This document shows, one piece after another, positions 8,087-16,207 of a stretch of 64,000 bases of DNA. This stretch comes from Desulfoluna spongiiphila (GTDB taxonomy: Bacteria > Desulfobacterota > Desulfobacteria > Desulfobacterales > Desulfolunaceae). Every line of letters begins with the position of its first letter. Positions within the stretch are counted from its first letter, which is position 1. The stretch is from NCBI RefSeq assembly GCF_900101345.1, contig NZ_FMUX01000021.1, forward strand, positions 62,001-126,000, read 5' to 3'. The translations under genes and the position numbers were made by a program. Below the pieces are notes generated by a model that was not told where the DNA came from, did no database searches, and worked only from the letters and a program-made list of their open reading frames with translations.

Positions 8087-8830
8087 ATGATTAAAGGAGC
8101 TCAAAGCGCATACCGGATCCTCAATATTCTTTCCCTTATCGTGGAGGAGAGCGAGGAGACCGTTTCACCCCGGGAGATCAGCGAACGGCTGGGCATTCCA
8201 GCCCCCACCGTGCACCGCCTCCTCTCGGTCCTCAAGGAGTGCCGGTTCGTCTCCTGCGATCCCGACACCAAGGGGTACCGGGTGGGCGACGAGTGCATCA
8301 TCCGGCCCAACTTCGACCGCGACCAGCGGATTCTCTCCCGGTTCTCCCCTTTGGCCCACGAAGCGGCCCGGACCTTCGGGTACACCACATCCCTCTATTC
8401 GCGGGACAACGACGACTGCACCTGCGTGGAGCGCGTGGAAGGGACCCACAATATCCAGGTGTTCTCCAGCCGGGTGGGGGAACGACGCCCTCTGGGCCTC
8501 GGCTCCTGTACCCTGGGGATCCTGGCCGTGCTTCCCACCGATGAAGGGGACGCCATCCTGGCCCGCAACGAGCCCGAACTCAAAGAGCGCATGGTGGGCA
8601 GCTGGGATACCCTGAAACTCTTCCTTGAGATCTCCCGCAACCGCGGCTACGGCTACGCCTACGACCTGGCCGTGGACGGGGCCGTGGGCCTCGCCTTTCC
8701 CCTGTGCTCCGGTGGCGAGGTGGTGGGCTCCGTCACCGTGGATGCCTTGAAGGGCGCCGAGTGGGACAACAAACTCGACGACATGGTCGCCTTCTTTCGA
8801 ACCCGCCTCAACCAGCCTGCCAAAAAATAA
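8087..8830 (+). CDS. IclR family transcriptional regulator
   Basis: A 247-aa regulator. The N-terminal winged helix-turn-helix covers about residues 5-65 (AYRILNILSLI, EISERLGIPAPTVHRLLSVL), and the C-terminal effector-binding domain contains RPLGLGSCTLGILAVLP and AVGLAFPLCSGGEVVGSVTV. The length is standard for IclR. IclR proteins commonly control catabolic operons through a small-molecule effector. It is the last gene of the RidA/dehydrogenase/racemase locus and so the likely local regulator. The palindromes at 3074-3193 are candidate targets. The Shine-Dalgarno preceding the ATG is weak. Confidence 0.9.
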   Translation: MIKGAQSAYRILNILSLIVEESEETVSPREISERLGIPAPTVHRLLSVLKECRFVSCDPDTKGYRVGDECIIRPNFDRDQRILSRFSPLAHEAARTFGYTTSLYSRDNDDCTCVERVEGTHNIQVFSSRVGERRPLGLGSCTLGILAVLPTDEGDAILARNEPELKERMVGSWDTLKLFLEISRNRGYGYAYDLAVDGAVGLAFPLCSGGEVVGSVTVDALKGAEWDNKLDDMVAFFRTRLNQPAKK

Positions 8831-8847
8831 ACGTTACTGCTCAGTTT

Positions 8848-9018
8848 GCCTCCGGCGGCCCTGCCGGGGGCCAAACTTTTGAAAAGTTTGATAAACAGGT
8901 TTTAAAAAGCTAATTCAGGCCAATCAAAATCAAAAGCGAATGCGATTTTCCCTGAGGAACGAAGGGGAAAGCGCATTCGCAACCTGCTTTCGAGGTGGCA
9001 CACCTCGCCGCCGGAGGC
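8848..9018 (+). repeat. Dispersed structured intergenic repeat, full archetypal copy
   Basis: The clearest copy. It has GCCTCCGGCGGCCCTGCCGG at 8848, an AAACTTTTGAAAAGTTT hairpin, ATAAACAGGTTTTAAAAA, the central hairpin at 8936-8980 (stem GCGAATGCGATTTTCCC against GGGGAAAGCGCATTCGC, loop TGAGGAACGAA), the spacer AACCTGCTTT, the hairpin CGAGGTGGCACACCTCG, and CCGCCGGAGGC ending at 9018. Nothing else is seen from here to the nitroreductase. Confidence 0.88.
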
Positions 9019-9151
9019 ATTGCTTTTGTTCTTTTATGAGCCATCTTGATCCTGTGATTCCTCAGACTTTAACGATAGAATGCAGCTTTCCGGAACTAGA
9101 ATAATTGCCCCAATTTTAGTATGCTTTATTGTCTTGTCTCAGTCCCGTGCC

Positions 9152-9670
9152 TTACCATGCCTGCCAGTGGAGGTTTTCAGGGGCCCATTTCTCTTTGGGT
9201 TTGGGGGTGCCTGACGGAGTCCCTAAGGGGATGACGTTGAGGGGGACGATGTGATCGGGCAGGTTCAGGATGTTGCTTACGGCGTCCATGCGCTCCTGCA
9301 GGGGGTAGACGCCGGTCCAGACCGCCCCCAGCCCCTTCATTTCACAGGCGAGCAGGATGTTCTGGGTGGCGGCGGAGCAGTCCTGGACCCAGAAGGGTTC
9401 TTCGACCCCGTCAAAGGCCTTGGAGAGATCGCCGCAGACCACGATGGCTGCGGGAGCCCCTTTGACGAACCCTGCGTAGGGGAGCACGGCGCCGAGCCGT
9501 GCCAACACTTCGGGGGCATCCACGGCCACAAAGGCCCAGGGCTGCTTGTTGCCGGCGGTGGGGGCGGCCATGGCAGCCCTGATCAGCTGCGTCAACGTCT
9601 CCCTTGATAGGTTTTCTTCTGTAAATTTCCTGACGCTTTTCCGTTGATAAAAGATGTTGAAGGGATCCAT
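9152..9670 (-). CDS. Nitroreductase family FMN oxidoreductase
   Basis: A 172-aa single-domain nitroreductase-fold protein. Visible are YQRKSVRKFTEENLS (the FMN phosphate-binding arginines at the N-terminus), AMAAPTAGNKQPWAFV, and near the end GLGAVWTGVYP and VIPLGTPSGTPKPKEKW. The start MDPFNIFYQRKS has AGGAGA upstream; the longer open frame to 10009 has no conserved content. Proteins of this size reduce nitro or quinone compounds, or have unknown physiological substrates, using NAD(P)H and FMN. The CNT transporter lies divergently, with a 244-bp shared upstream region. Confidence 0.88.
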   Translation of the reverse strand: MDPFNIFYQRKSVRKFTEENLSRETLTQLIRAAMAAPTAGNKQPWAFVAVDAPEVLARLGAVLPYAGFVKGAPAAIVVCGDLSKAFDGVEEPFWVQDCSAATQNILLACEMKGLGAVWTGVYPLQERMDAVSNILNLPDHIVPLNVIPLGTPSGTPKPKEKWAPENLHWQAW

Positions 9671-9914
9671 GTGCTGTCTCCTGCCAAAAAAAGATGTGAA
9701 TGATTTGACCGTAACGCGTACAATGTTATTTTGTGTGGTTTGTGTTTGGCCGAGGGCCTGTTTTCGGCTTTGTTTTCCGGTGACAGTATAGGAAGCGGGG
9801 CGGCATGGGACAAGCAGGCACTTTTTTGTACCTTGGGCACATGGAGGGAAGCTTTCAGCGATACCGGGGTGTTGGCTGGTGAGTCTTGGGCGATGTATTT
9901 GATGGGGGGAGGGT

Positions 9915-11156
9915 ATGCTGCAAAGTGTGTTTGGGGTGGTGGTGTTGACGGCCATGGCCTGGGGGATGAGTGAGAAGCGGCGGGTACCGCAGGCACGAAA
10001 TATTCTCATCGGCTTAGGGCTTCAGGCGGCCCTGGCTTTTTTCCTGTTGAAGTGGGCCGTGTTCCGGGATGTTTTTATTTCCCTCAACGGGGTGGTCCTG
10101 GCCCTGGAGGAGGCCACCCAGGCGGGCACGGGGTTTGTGTTCGGGTACTTGGGGGGCGGGCCGCTTCCCTTTGAATCCAGCGTGCCCGGGGCGGATTTTA
10201 TCCTGGCTTTTCGCGCCCTTCCCATTCTCCTTGTCATGAGTGCCCTTTCCGCACTGCTCTTCTACTGGGGCATCCTGCCCAAGGTCGTGCAGGGGTTTTC
10301 CTGGCTTCTTGCGCGCAGCATGGGCGTAGGGGGTGCCCTGGGGGTGGGGGCAGCGGCCAATGTGTTTGTGGGCATGGTGGAGGCTCCCTTGCTTATCCGT
10401 CCGTACCTGGCCCAGCTTACCCGAAGCGAGCTCTTTGCCGTCATGACCTGCGGTATGGCCACTGTCGCCGGCACGGTCCTGGTTCTTTACGCCGGGTTTG
10501 TGGGCACCATTCTTCCCGGTGCCCTGGGGCATATCCTCACCGCGTCCCTTATCAGCGTGCCGGCAGCCCTGATGGTTGCACGGCTCATGGTTCCGGAAAC
10601 CGAAACCGTCACCTCGGGTACCCTTGACCCACAGCAATCAGCCTCCAGCAGCATGGACGCCATCAACCGGGGAACCCTGGCCGGGTTGACCCTTTTTCTC
10701 AATGTCACCGCCATGCTCCTGGTTCTCATCGCCCTGGTGCACATAGTGAACCAGGCCATGGGGCTGCTGCCGGACCTGGGGGGCGACCCCCTGACCCTCC
10801 AGCGGATTCTCGGGTGGCTTATGGCTCCCCTGGTCTGGCTCATGGGCATTCCCTGGGCCGAAGCCCGGGTTGCAGGGGGCCTCATGGGGGTGAAGACCGT
10901 CCTCAACGAGCTCCTTGCCTACATCCAGCTGGCCAACCTCCCCGAAGGGACCCTTTCCTCCCGGAGCCAGCTCATCATGACGTATGCGCTTTGCGGGTTT
11001 GCCAACTTTGGCAGCCTGGGCATCATGCTGGGCGGGCTCAACGCCATGGTCCCGGAACGGCGGGAGGAGATCGTGGGCCTCGGCCTGAAGTCCATTGTCT
11101 CCGGCACCCTGGCCACCCTGATGACCGGCGCCATGGTGGGGGTTATGATGCCCTGA
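9915..11156 (+). CDS. CNT family nucleoside transporter (NupC-type)
   Basis: A 413-aa concentrative nucleoside transporter that imports nucleosides with H+ or Na+. Family motifs are AAANVFVGMVEAPLLIRPYL in the middle and CGFANFGSLGIMLGGLNAM near the end. About 10 hydrophobic segments are predicted by eye. The length is normal for bacterial CNTs. The start has GGGGGGAGGG just upstream. The CoA-transferase gene follows after 85 bases and may be co-transcribed, though the two functions are not obviously linked. Confidence 0.9.
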   Translation: MLQSVFGVVVLTAMAWGMSEKRRVPQARNILIGLGLQAALAFFLLKWAVFRDVFISLNGVVLALEEATQAGTGFVFGYLGGGPLPFESSVPGADFILAFRALPILLVMSALSALLFYWGILPKVVQGFSWLLARSMGVGGALGVGAAANVFVGMVEAPLLIRPYLAQLTRSELFAVMTCGMATVAGTVLVLYAGFVGTILPGALGHILTASLISVPAALMVARLMVPETETVTSGTLDPQQSASSSMDAINRGTLAGLTLFLNVTAMLLVLIALVHIVNQAMGLLPDLGGDPLTLQRILGWLMAPLVWLMGIPWAEARVAGGLMGVKTVLNELLAYIQLANLPEGTLSSRSQLIMTYALCGFANFGSLGIMLGGLNAMVPERREEIVGLGLKSIVSGTLATLMTGAMVGVMMP

Positions 11157-11241
11157 AATAGGAAAGAACTTTCCGTTGTTCCCTACGTCGAATGCATGGT
11201 CGGCGACCATGTGTCTTTTTACACGCGCTAAACAGGAGAGC

Positions 11242-13230
11242 ATGATGGATAAAAACACGTTGTCTCACCCCTTTAACGCCAGTATAGAGCCCGGACCCAT
11301 TCACAAAAACAAGGTGGTGACGGCCCAGGAGGCCGTGGAAATTGTCCAGAACGGCGATGTGATCGGCCTCGGTGGGTTTGTGGGGAGCGGGTTTGCCGAA
11401 GAGGTGGCCCGGGCCCTGGAGGAGCGTTTTCTCTCCTCCGGTGCCCCTGTGGACCTTACCCTTTACTTTGCCGCGGGTCAGGGGGACGGCCGGGACCGGG
11501 GGGCCAACCATCTGGCCCATGAGGGTCTGGTCAGGCGGGCCATCGGCGGGCACTGGGGGCTGATCCCCAAGATGCAGAAGCTCGCCATGGACAACAAGAT
11601 CGAAGCCTACAACTTTCCCCAGGGTTGCCTGGCCCATATGCTGAGGGACGCAGGGGCCCACAAACCCAGGACCATCACCCGGGTGGGTCTGGGAACCTAC
11701 ATCGACCCCAGAAACGGCGGGGGCAGGATCAACGAACGCACCACCGAGGAGCTGGTGGAGCTCGTGACCTTCGACGGCAAAGAGTACCTGGCTTATAAAA
11801 CCCAGCCCATTGATGTGGCCATCATCCGGGGAACCACGGCCGACCCGGACGGGAACATCAGCATGGAAAAGGAGGCTCTGACCCTGGAGAGCCTCTCCCT
11901 TGCCATCGCGGCGAAAAACAACGACGGTTTTGTCATCGTCCAGGTGGAGCGCATTGCAGGCAAGGGGGCGCTCAGGCAGCGGGACGTGAAGATTCCGGGG
12001 ATCATGGTGGACTGTGTGGTGGTGGCAACCGCAGCGGAAAACCACATGCAGACCTTTGACGTCCCCTACAACCCCGCCTTTGCCGGGGAGTTCCGGGTGC
12101 CTCTTTCTTCCATCAAGCCCCTTGCCCTGGATGAGCGCAAAATCATTGCCCGACGGGCCGCCTTTGAGCTGATCCCAAACAGCGTGGTGAACCTGGGCAT
12201 CGGTATGCCCGAGGGGGTGGCCAACGTGGCTGCCGAGGAGAACATTTTCGACTACATGACCCTGACGGCTGAGCCGGGAGTCATCGGCGGCATCCCGGCA
12301 GGCGGCCTGAGTTTCGGGGCCGCCGCCAACGTGGACGCCATCATCGACCAGCCCTATCAGTTCGACTATTACGACGGGGGTGGCCTGGACATCACCGTCC
12401 TGGGCTTGGCCCAGGCCGATGGGGCCGGCAACCTCAACGTCAGCAAGTTCGGCCCGCGGCTCGCCGGGTGCGGCGGGTTTATCAACATCAGCCAGAACTC
12501 CAAGAAGATCGTGTTCGTGGGCACCTTCACCGCAGGAGGTCTCAAGGTTTCCGTGGCCGACGGAGCCCTTTGCATCGAACAGGAGGGGAAGGTGAGAAAA
12601 TTTGTCGATGCCGTGGAGCAGATTACGTTTTCGGGCAACGTCGCCGCAGAGACCGGGAACCCGGTCCTGTATGTCACCGAGCGATGCGTCTTTGCCCTGT
12701 CGCCCGAGGGGCTGGTGCTGACGGAGATCGCGCCGGGGGTTGACCTGGAACGGGATATCCTGGCCCAGATGGATTTCCGGCCGCTGATCCCCAAGGCGCC
12801 CCGGCTTATGGATCCCCGTCTTTTTATCCCCGAGCCCATGGGACTGAAAGACGAGCTTCTCTCCATTCCCATTGAGCAGCGCCTGGTCTACGACGCCGAG
12901 CAGAAGGTCTTTTACGTCAACTTCGAGGGGCTTGCCATCCGGTCCCGCGACGAGATTCGTATCATCGACGAGCAGGTGGCGACGATCTTGTCTCCGGTGG
13001 GGGCCAGGGTGAAGGCCATCGTCAATTACGACAACTTTGATATCTCTCCTGAGCTTATCGATGAGTACATGGACATGGTGAAAACCCTTATGAATCGGTT
13101 TTACTCCGATGTGACCCGTTATACCACCAGTACCTTTATGCGGATGAAGATGGGAGAGTCCCTTAAGGCGAGGAACCTTTCGCCCCATATCTACGAAACA
13201 CTTTCGGAGGCTTCTGACGCCCTGGAGTAA
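11242..13230 (+). CDS. Family I CoA-transferase (acyl-CoA:acetate/3-ketoacid type) with C-terminal extension
   Basis: About 662 aa. Fused alpha and beta CoA-transferase domains are visible: GDVIGLGGFVGSGFAEEVA at the N-terminus, then NLGIGMPEGVANVAAEE and AEPGVIGGIPAGG. Glu344 of AEPGVIGG is the expected catalytic glutamate that forms the CoA thioester. This resembles YdiF and propionate CoA-transferases (about 520-530 aa), but roughly 130 further residues follow (from about RLFIPEPMG), a lysine- and aspartate-rich domain containing QKVFYVNFEGLAIRS. The start is chosen at ATG 11242 after AGGAGAG; 11245 is equally possible. The acyl substrate is unknown. A strong terminator follows. Confidence 0.87.
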   Translation: MMDKNTLSHPFNASIEPGPIHKNKVVTAQEAVEIVQNGDVIGLGGFVGSGFAEEVARALEERFLSSGAPVDLTLYFAAGQGDGRDRGANHLAHEGLVRRAIGGHWGLIPKMQKLAMDNKIEAYNFPQGCLAHMLRDAGAHKPRTITRVGLGTYIDPRNGGGRINERTTEELVELVTFDGKEYLAYKTQPIDVAIIRGTTADPDGNISMEKEALTLESLSLAIAAKNNDGFVIVQVERIAGKGALRQRDVKIPGIMVDCVVVATAAENHMQTFDVPYNPAFAGEFRVPLSSIKPLALDERKIIARRAAFELIPNSVVNLGIGMPEGVANVAAEENIFDYMTLTAEPGVIGGIPAGGLSFGAAANVDAIIDQPYQFDYYDGGGLDITVLGLAQADGAGNLNVSKFGPRLAGCGGFINISQNSKKIVFVGTFTAGGLKVSVADGALCIEQEGKVRKFVDAVEQITFSGNVAAETGNPVLYVTERCVFALSPEGLVLTEIAPGVDLERDILAQMDFRPLIPKAPRLMDPRLFIPEPMGLKDELLSIPIEQRLVYDAEQKVFYVNFEGLAIRSRDEIRIIDEQVATILSPVGARVKAIVNYDNFDISPELIDEYMDMVKTLMNRFYSDVTRYTTSTFMRMKMGESLKARNLSPHIYETLSEASDALE

Positions 13231-13258
13231 GGGGCCTTGCCAAAAGCGTAAAGTGCAC

Positions 13259-13297
13259 AAGCCCGGTGGTCGTCGTGACCCACCGGGCTTTTTTTTG
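13259..13297 (+). terminator. Rho-independent terminator after the CoA-transferase gene
   Basis: AAGCCCGGTGG pairs with CCACCGGGCTT around a short loop and is followed by eight T residues. It sits 29 bases after the stop codon. Confidence 0.9.
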
Positions 13298-13483
13298 CTG
13301 AAAAAGGAAAAAAGGGGCGAGTATGATAATTTTTTATTGAGATTTGGCGGGTTTTTCTCTGTGTGGGGAGGGGTAGTAAGAAAATTGAAGTGCGGTGGAT
13401 GTTGAATTAAACCGCTTGTTATTGTTCCTTAATGGAGATTTGACTCTCTGGCGCGTGGTCGGGGGTGCGGATGGGCGTTGCTG

Positions 13484-13510
13484 TTAAGAATTTTTTATTT
13501 TATCCGATAT
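13484..13510 (+). promoter_or_regulatory. Sigma-28 (FliA)-like promoter of the first chemoreceptor gene
   Basis: TTAAGAAT, then 11 bases, then TCCGATAT. The flagellar sigma consensus is TAAAGTTT-N11-GCCGATAA. The same arrangement occurs upstream of the second receptor gene. The rest of the 13298-13739 gap is AT-rich and I see no gene in it. Confidence 0.6.
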
Positions 13511-13739
13511 AAAAAGAGACTGGCTCGTGGTGTAGGGGCTATGACAAAAATAAAATATACACGTATTGGCGTGTGAAGCAGCTCTCCCTGAGCGTTATCA
13601 ATCGGTGAATTCCCGTCATCGCTCAAACGGCCAACATGTCAGGGTATATCCTTATTTTCCGGCCGAGTCCCAGGTGCTCTTTTCTCTGGAAGAAGGAAAA
13701 GGCGGCGAGTCCAATTGATTCAAGGCAAAGGAGTTGTTT

Positions 13740-15758
13740 TTGAATTATTTAACAATCAAGACGAAGCTGATCGCCGCGTTTTCCCTCGTGGCGCTCATTC
13801 CCGTTGCGGTGATCTGCGCGGTGACCGTGGTGGAAGTGAACACCTCCTCCGAGGCGCATTTTGTTGATTCCACGACCCGCGAACTCAAGCAGCTGGACAA
13901 CGCCATGGTGCAGTTTGTGGATATGGTAAAGACATCGGCGAGATACGCGGCGGCACGGCCGGAGGCGAGGGGGGCGGACCGTTCAGTGCTCAGCTACCTT
14001 CCGGGAGTCGCGGCCCACTCCAACGATCCGGAGCGGGAAGGGGCGGTGAACAGCGCGATTTATCACATGCTGGAAGGGATCGAGGCCTCCAACCCTGCCT
14101 TTCATGAGGTGTTCTTCGGGAGCCGTTGGGGTGGTTTTGTGTCGTCCCAGAAAGCTGTGCCGCCCAAGGGGTATGACCCGCGTCAAAGGGAGTGGTACAC
14201 GGCTGCCGCCGAGACAAAGGCTGCTGCGGTCACTTCGGCGTACGAGAGCATGGGGGCTGACGGTGTTCGGGCAGGAGGGATCTCCTTTGTGGCTCCTGCC
14301 TTCGACCCCTCGGGCGAGGTGGTGGGTGTCGTGGGGATCGATGTTCCGCTGACGAATCTGACGAAGATGGTCCTGGACATCAAGATCGGGAAGCGGGGCT
14401 TTGTCCTTCTCGCCCAGGGCGACGGGACCATCCTGGCCAACCCGAAGGCTCCCGATACGAACTTCAAGAAGATGTCGGAGCTGGATCACCCGGTTTTTGC
14501 AAGCCTTGATCGCATGTCCGAAGGCCGGGTGGAACTGGAGGAGGACGGGGTGGGGTACTATGCCTGCGTCTACACCTCTCCTGAGTTGGGCTGGAAGTAT
14601 GTCGGGGTCATCGAAAAAAATGAAGTGATGGCTTCCGGGCACAAGATGGTCGTTGCGGTGGTCGCCATAGGTGGGGTGCTGCTGGCCCTGTTCGTGGGGG
14701 TTGCCTTTCTGATCTCCAATGCCATCACCCGGCCCATCAACCGTACCTCTGAAATGCTGCGCGATATCGCCGAAGGGGAAGGGGACCTGACCCGTCGCCT
14801 TGACGTGACCTCCAAGGATGAACTGGGAACCCTTGCCACCTTCTTCAACGCCTTTGTGGAGAAGATCCATGCCATCATCCGCGAGCTCTCTTTGCATGCG
14901 GAGGAGGTCACAGGAGCCGGAGTTGAGCTTTCGGAGCTGTCAAAGAACATGTCCGGCGGTGCAGGCGAGATGAATGCGCTTGCAGGCGGCGTTACTCGGT
15001 CCGCCGAGGAGATGAGCACCGTCATGGCCAGTGTGGCGGCGTCCTCCGAGCAGACGGCCACCAACGTCAACACGGTGGCCGCGGCAACCGAAGAGATGCG
15101 GGCCACCATCGCAGAGATCGCCGAACGTTCTGAAAAGGCGCGGGGGGTGACATCGGACATGGTGGGTCAGGCCCATGGGGCCAGGGCGAACATGGATGCC
15201 CTGGGTCAGGCCGCTGCAGAGATCGGAAAGGTTACCGAAACCATCACCGAGATTTCCGAGCAGACCAACCTTCTGGCCCTGAACGCCACCATCGAGGCGG
15301 CCCGTGCCGGAGAGGCCGGCAAGGGGTTTGCCGTGGTGGCAGGAGAGATCAAGGCCCTTGCGGCCCAGACGGCCGAGGCGACATGTGAGATCCGCTCGCG
15401 TATCGACGGGGTGCAGTCCTCTTCCGTGCAGTCGGTGGAAGGGATCACTCGCATCTCAACGGTCATCGAGGAGGTCAGCGAGCTGGTGGGGGCCATCGCG
15501 GCTGCCGTGGAAGAGCAGTCCGTCTCCACCGGGGAGATCGCCGAAAATCTGGCCCAGGCATCGGCGGGGCTCCAGGAGGTGAACGGGCAGGTGGTCCGGA
15601 GCTCAGGGGTCGCCGAAGAGATTGCCCGGGATATGGGGGGCGTGAGCCATTCAGCACAGCAGCTTACTGGTGGCAGCGGTGCGGTTAATGCCCGGTCGGA
15701 AGAGCTTTCCCGCCTTGCCAATGGCTTGAAAACGGTGGTCGGTCAGTTCAAGGTGTGA
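13740..15758 (+). CDS. Methyl-accepting chemotaxis protein (dCache sensor)
   Basis: About 672 aa. TM1 is near the N-terminus (KLIAAFSLVALIPVAVICAV). A periplasmic dCache-like sensor spans about residues 40-295 (FFGSRWGGFVSS, GYDPRQREWYTAA, GIDVPLTNLTKMV). TM2 is around 300-325, then a HAMP domain (NRTSEMLRDIAEGEGDLTRR) and the signalling coiled-coil with the invariant hairpin tip EISEQTNLLALNATIEAARA. The start is TTG at 13740, matching the paralogue and placed 6 bases after AAAGGAG; an upstream in-frame TTG at 13734 overlaps the ribosome-binding site. There is no C-terminal CheR-docking pentapeptide (it ends VVGQFKV). The ligand is probably a small organic molecule, not identifiable here. 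Confidence 0.92.
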   Translation: MNYLTIKTKLIAAFSLVALIPVAVICAVTVVEVNTSSEAHFVDSTTRELKQLDNAMVQFVDMVKTSARYAAARPEARGADRSVLSYLPGVAAHSNDPEREGAVNSAIYHMLEGIEASNPAFHEVFFGSRWGGFVSSQKAVPPKGYDPRQREWYTAAAETKAAAVTSAYESMGADGVRAGGISFVAPAFDPSGEVVGVVGIDVPLTNLTKMVLDIKIGKRGFVLLAQGDGTILANPKAPDTNFKKMSELDHPVFASLDRMSEGRVELEEDGVGYYACVYTSPELGWKYVGVIEKNEVMASGHKMVVAVVAIGGVLLALFVGVAFLISNAITRPINRTSEMLRDIAEGEGDLTRRLDVTSKDELGTLATFFNAFVEKIHAIIRELSLHAEEVTGAGVELSELSKNMSGGAGEMNALAGGVTRSAEEMSTVMASVAASSEQTATNVNTVAAATEEMRATIAEIAERSEKARGVTSDMVGQAHGARANMDALGQAAAEIGKVTETITEISEQTNLLALNATIEAARAGEAGKGFAVVAGEIKALAAQTAEATCEIRSRIDGVQSSSVQSVEGITRISTVIEEVSELVGAIAAAVEEQSVSTGEIAENLAQASAGLQEVNGQVVRSSGVAEEIARDMGGVSHSAQQLTGGSGAVNARSEELSRLANGLKTVVGQFKV

Positions 15759-15890
15759 CAGATGGCTTGATGAGAGGCTGGCGGGGGGATCGTGTTGGTT
15801 GTCCTGTCGGCCTTCATGGAAAACGTGGCTCCTGCCGGATAACCTTCATGGGGAGCCATTTGAAGTGACACATCCGCAGCTTGATGCGGA

Positions 15891-15929
15891 AGGGCCCGGT
15901 GGCTTGTGAGAATCACCGGGCCCTTTTTG
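15891..15929 (+). terminator. Rho-independent terminator after the first chemoreceptor gene
   Basis: AGGGCCCGGTG (15891-15901) pairs perfectly with CACCGGGCCCT (15914-15924) and is followed by a T run. It separates the two receptor genes, so each has its own transcript. Confidence 0.88.
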
Positions 15930-16088
15930 TTGTGTCGGGAGGCTCTCGGTCCGTTCGGTGACGGGATTTCGTCAGTGTCGTAACGGTTGGCGATTACTTT
16001 ATTGCAGGCTTCTTTTGTTTGATTATGTGCCTGTATACATGATGTATGTGCTTGGTTTTATTTATTTGTATGGCGTGAAAAATAACAT

Positions 16089-16115
16089 TAAAGATTTCTA
16101 GCTTCGCTCCGATAT
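16089..16115 (+). promoter_or_regulatory. Sigma-28 (FliA)-like promoter of the second chemoreceptor gene
   Basis: TAAAGATT, 11 bases, TCCGATAT: seven of eight and six of eight matches to the FliA consensus with exact spacing. It lies 93 bases before the TTG start, in an otherwise gene-free spacer. Confidence 0.72.
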
Positions 16116-16207
16116 GAATTTGGGCCATCCCGTGGGAAGGGGTCGTGTTTCTTAGTGGTTAGGAAATATCGACAGGTTCAACGGTTTTTATTTTAAAGGA
16201 GTTTTTT

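Noticed and set aside
11143..13260. 705-codon minus-strand open frame opposite the CoA-transferase gene
   Set aside because: It is a shadow of a clear plus-strand gene; there is no recognisable domain and it runs through the terminator.
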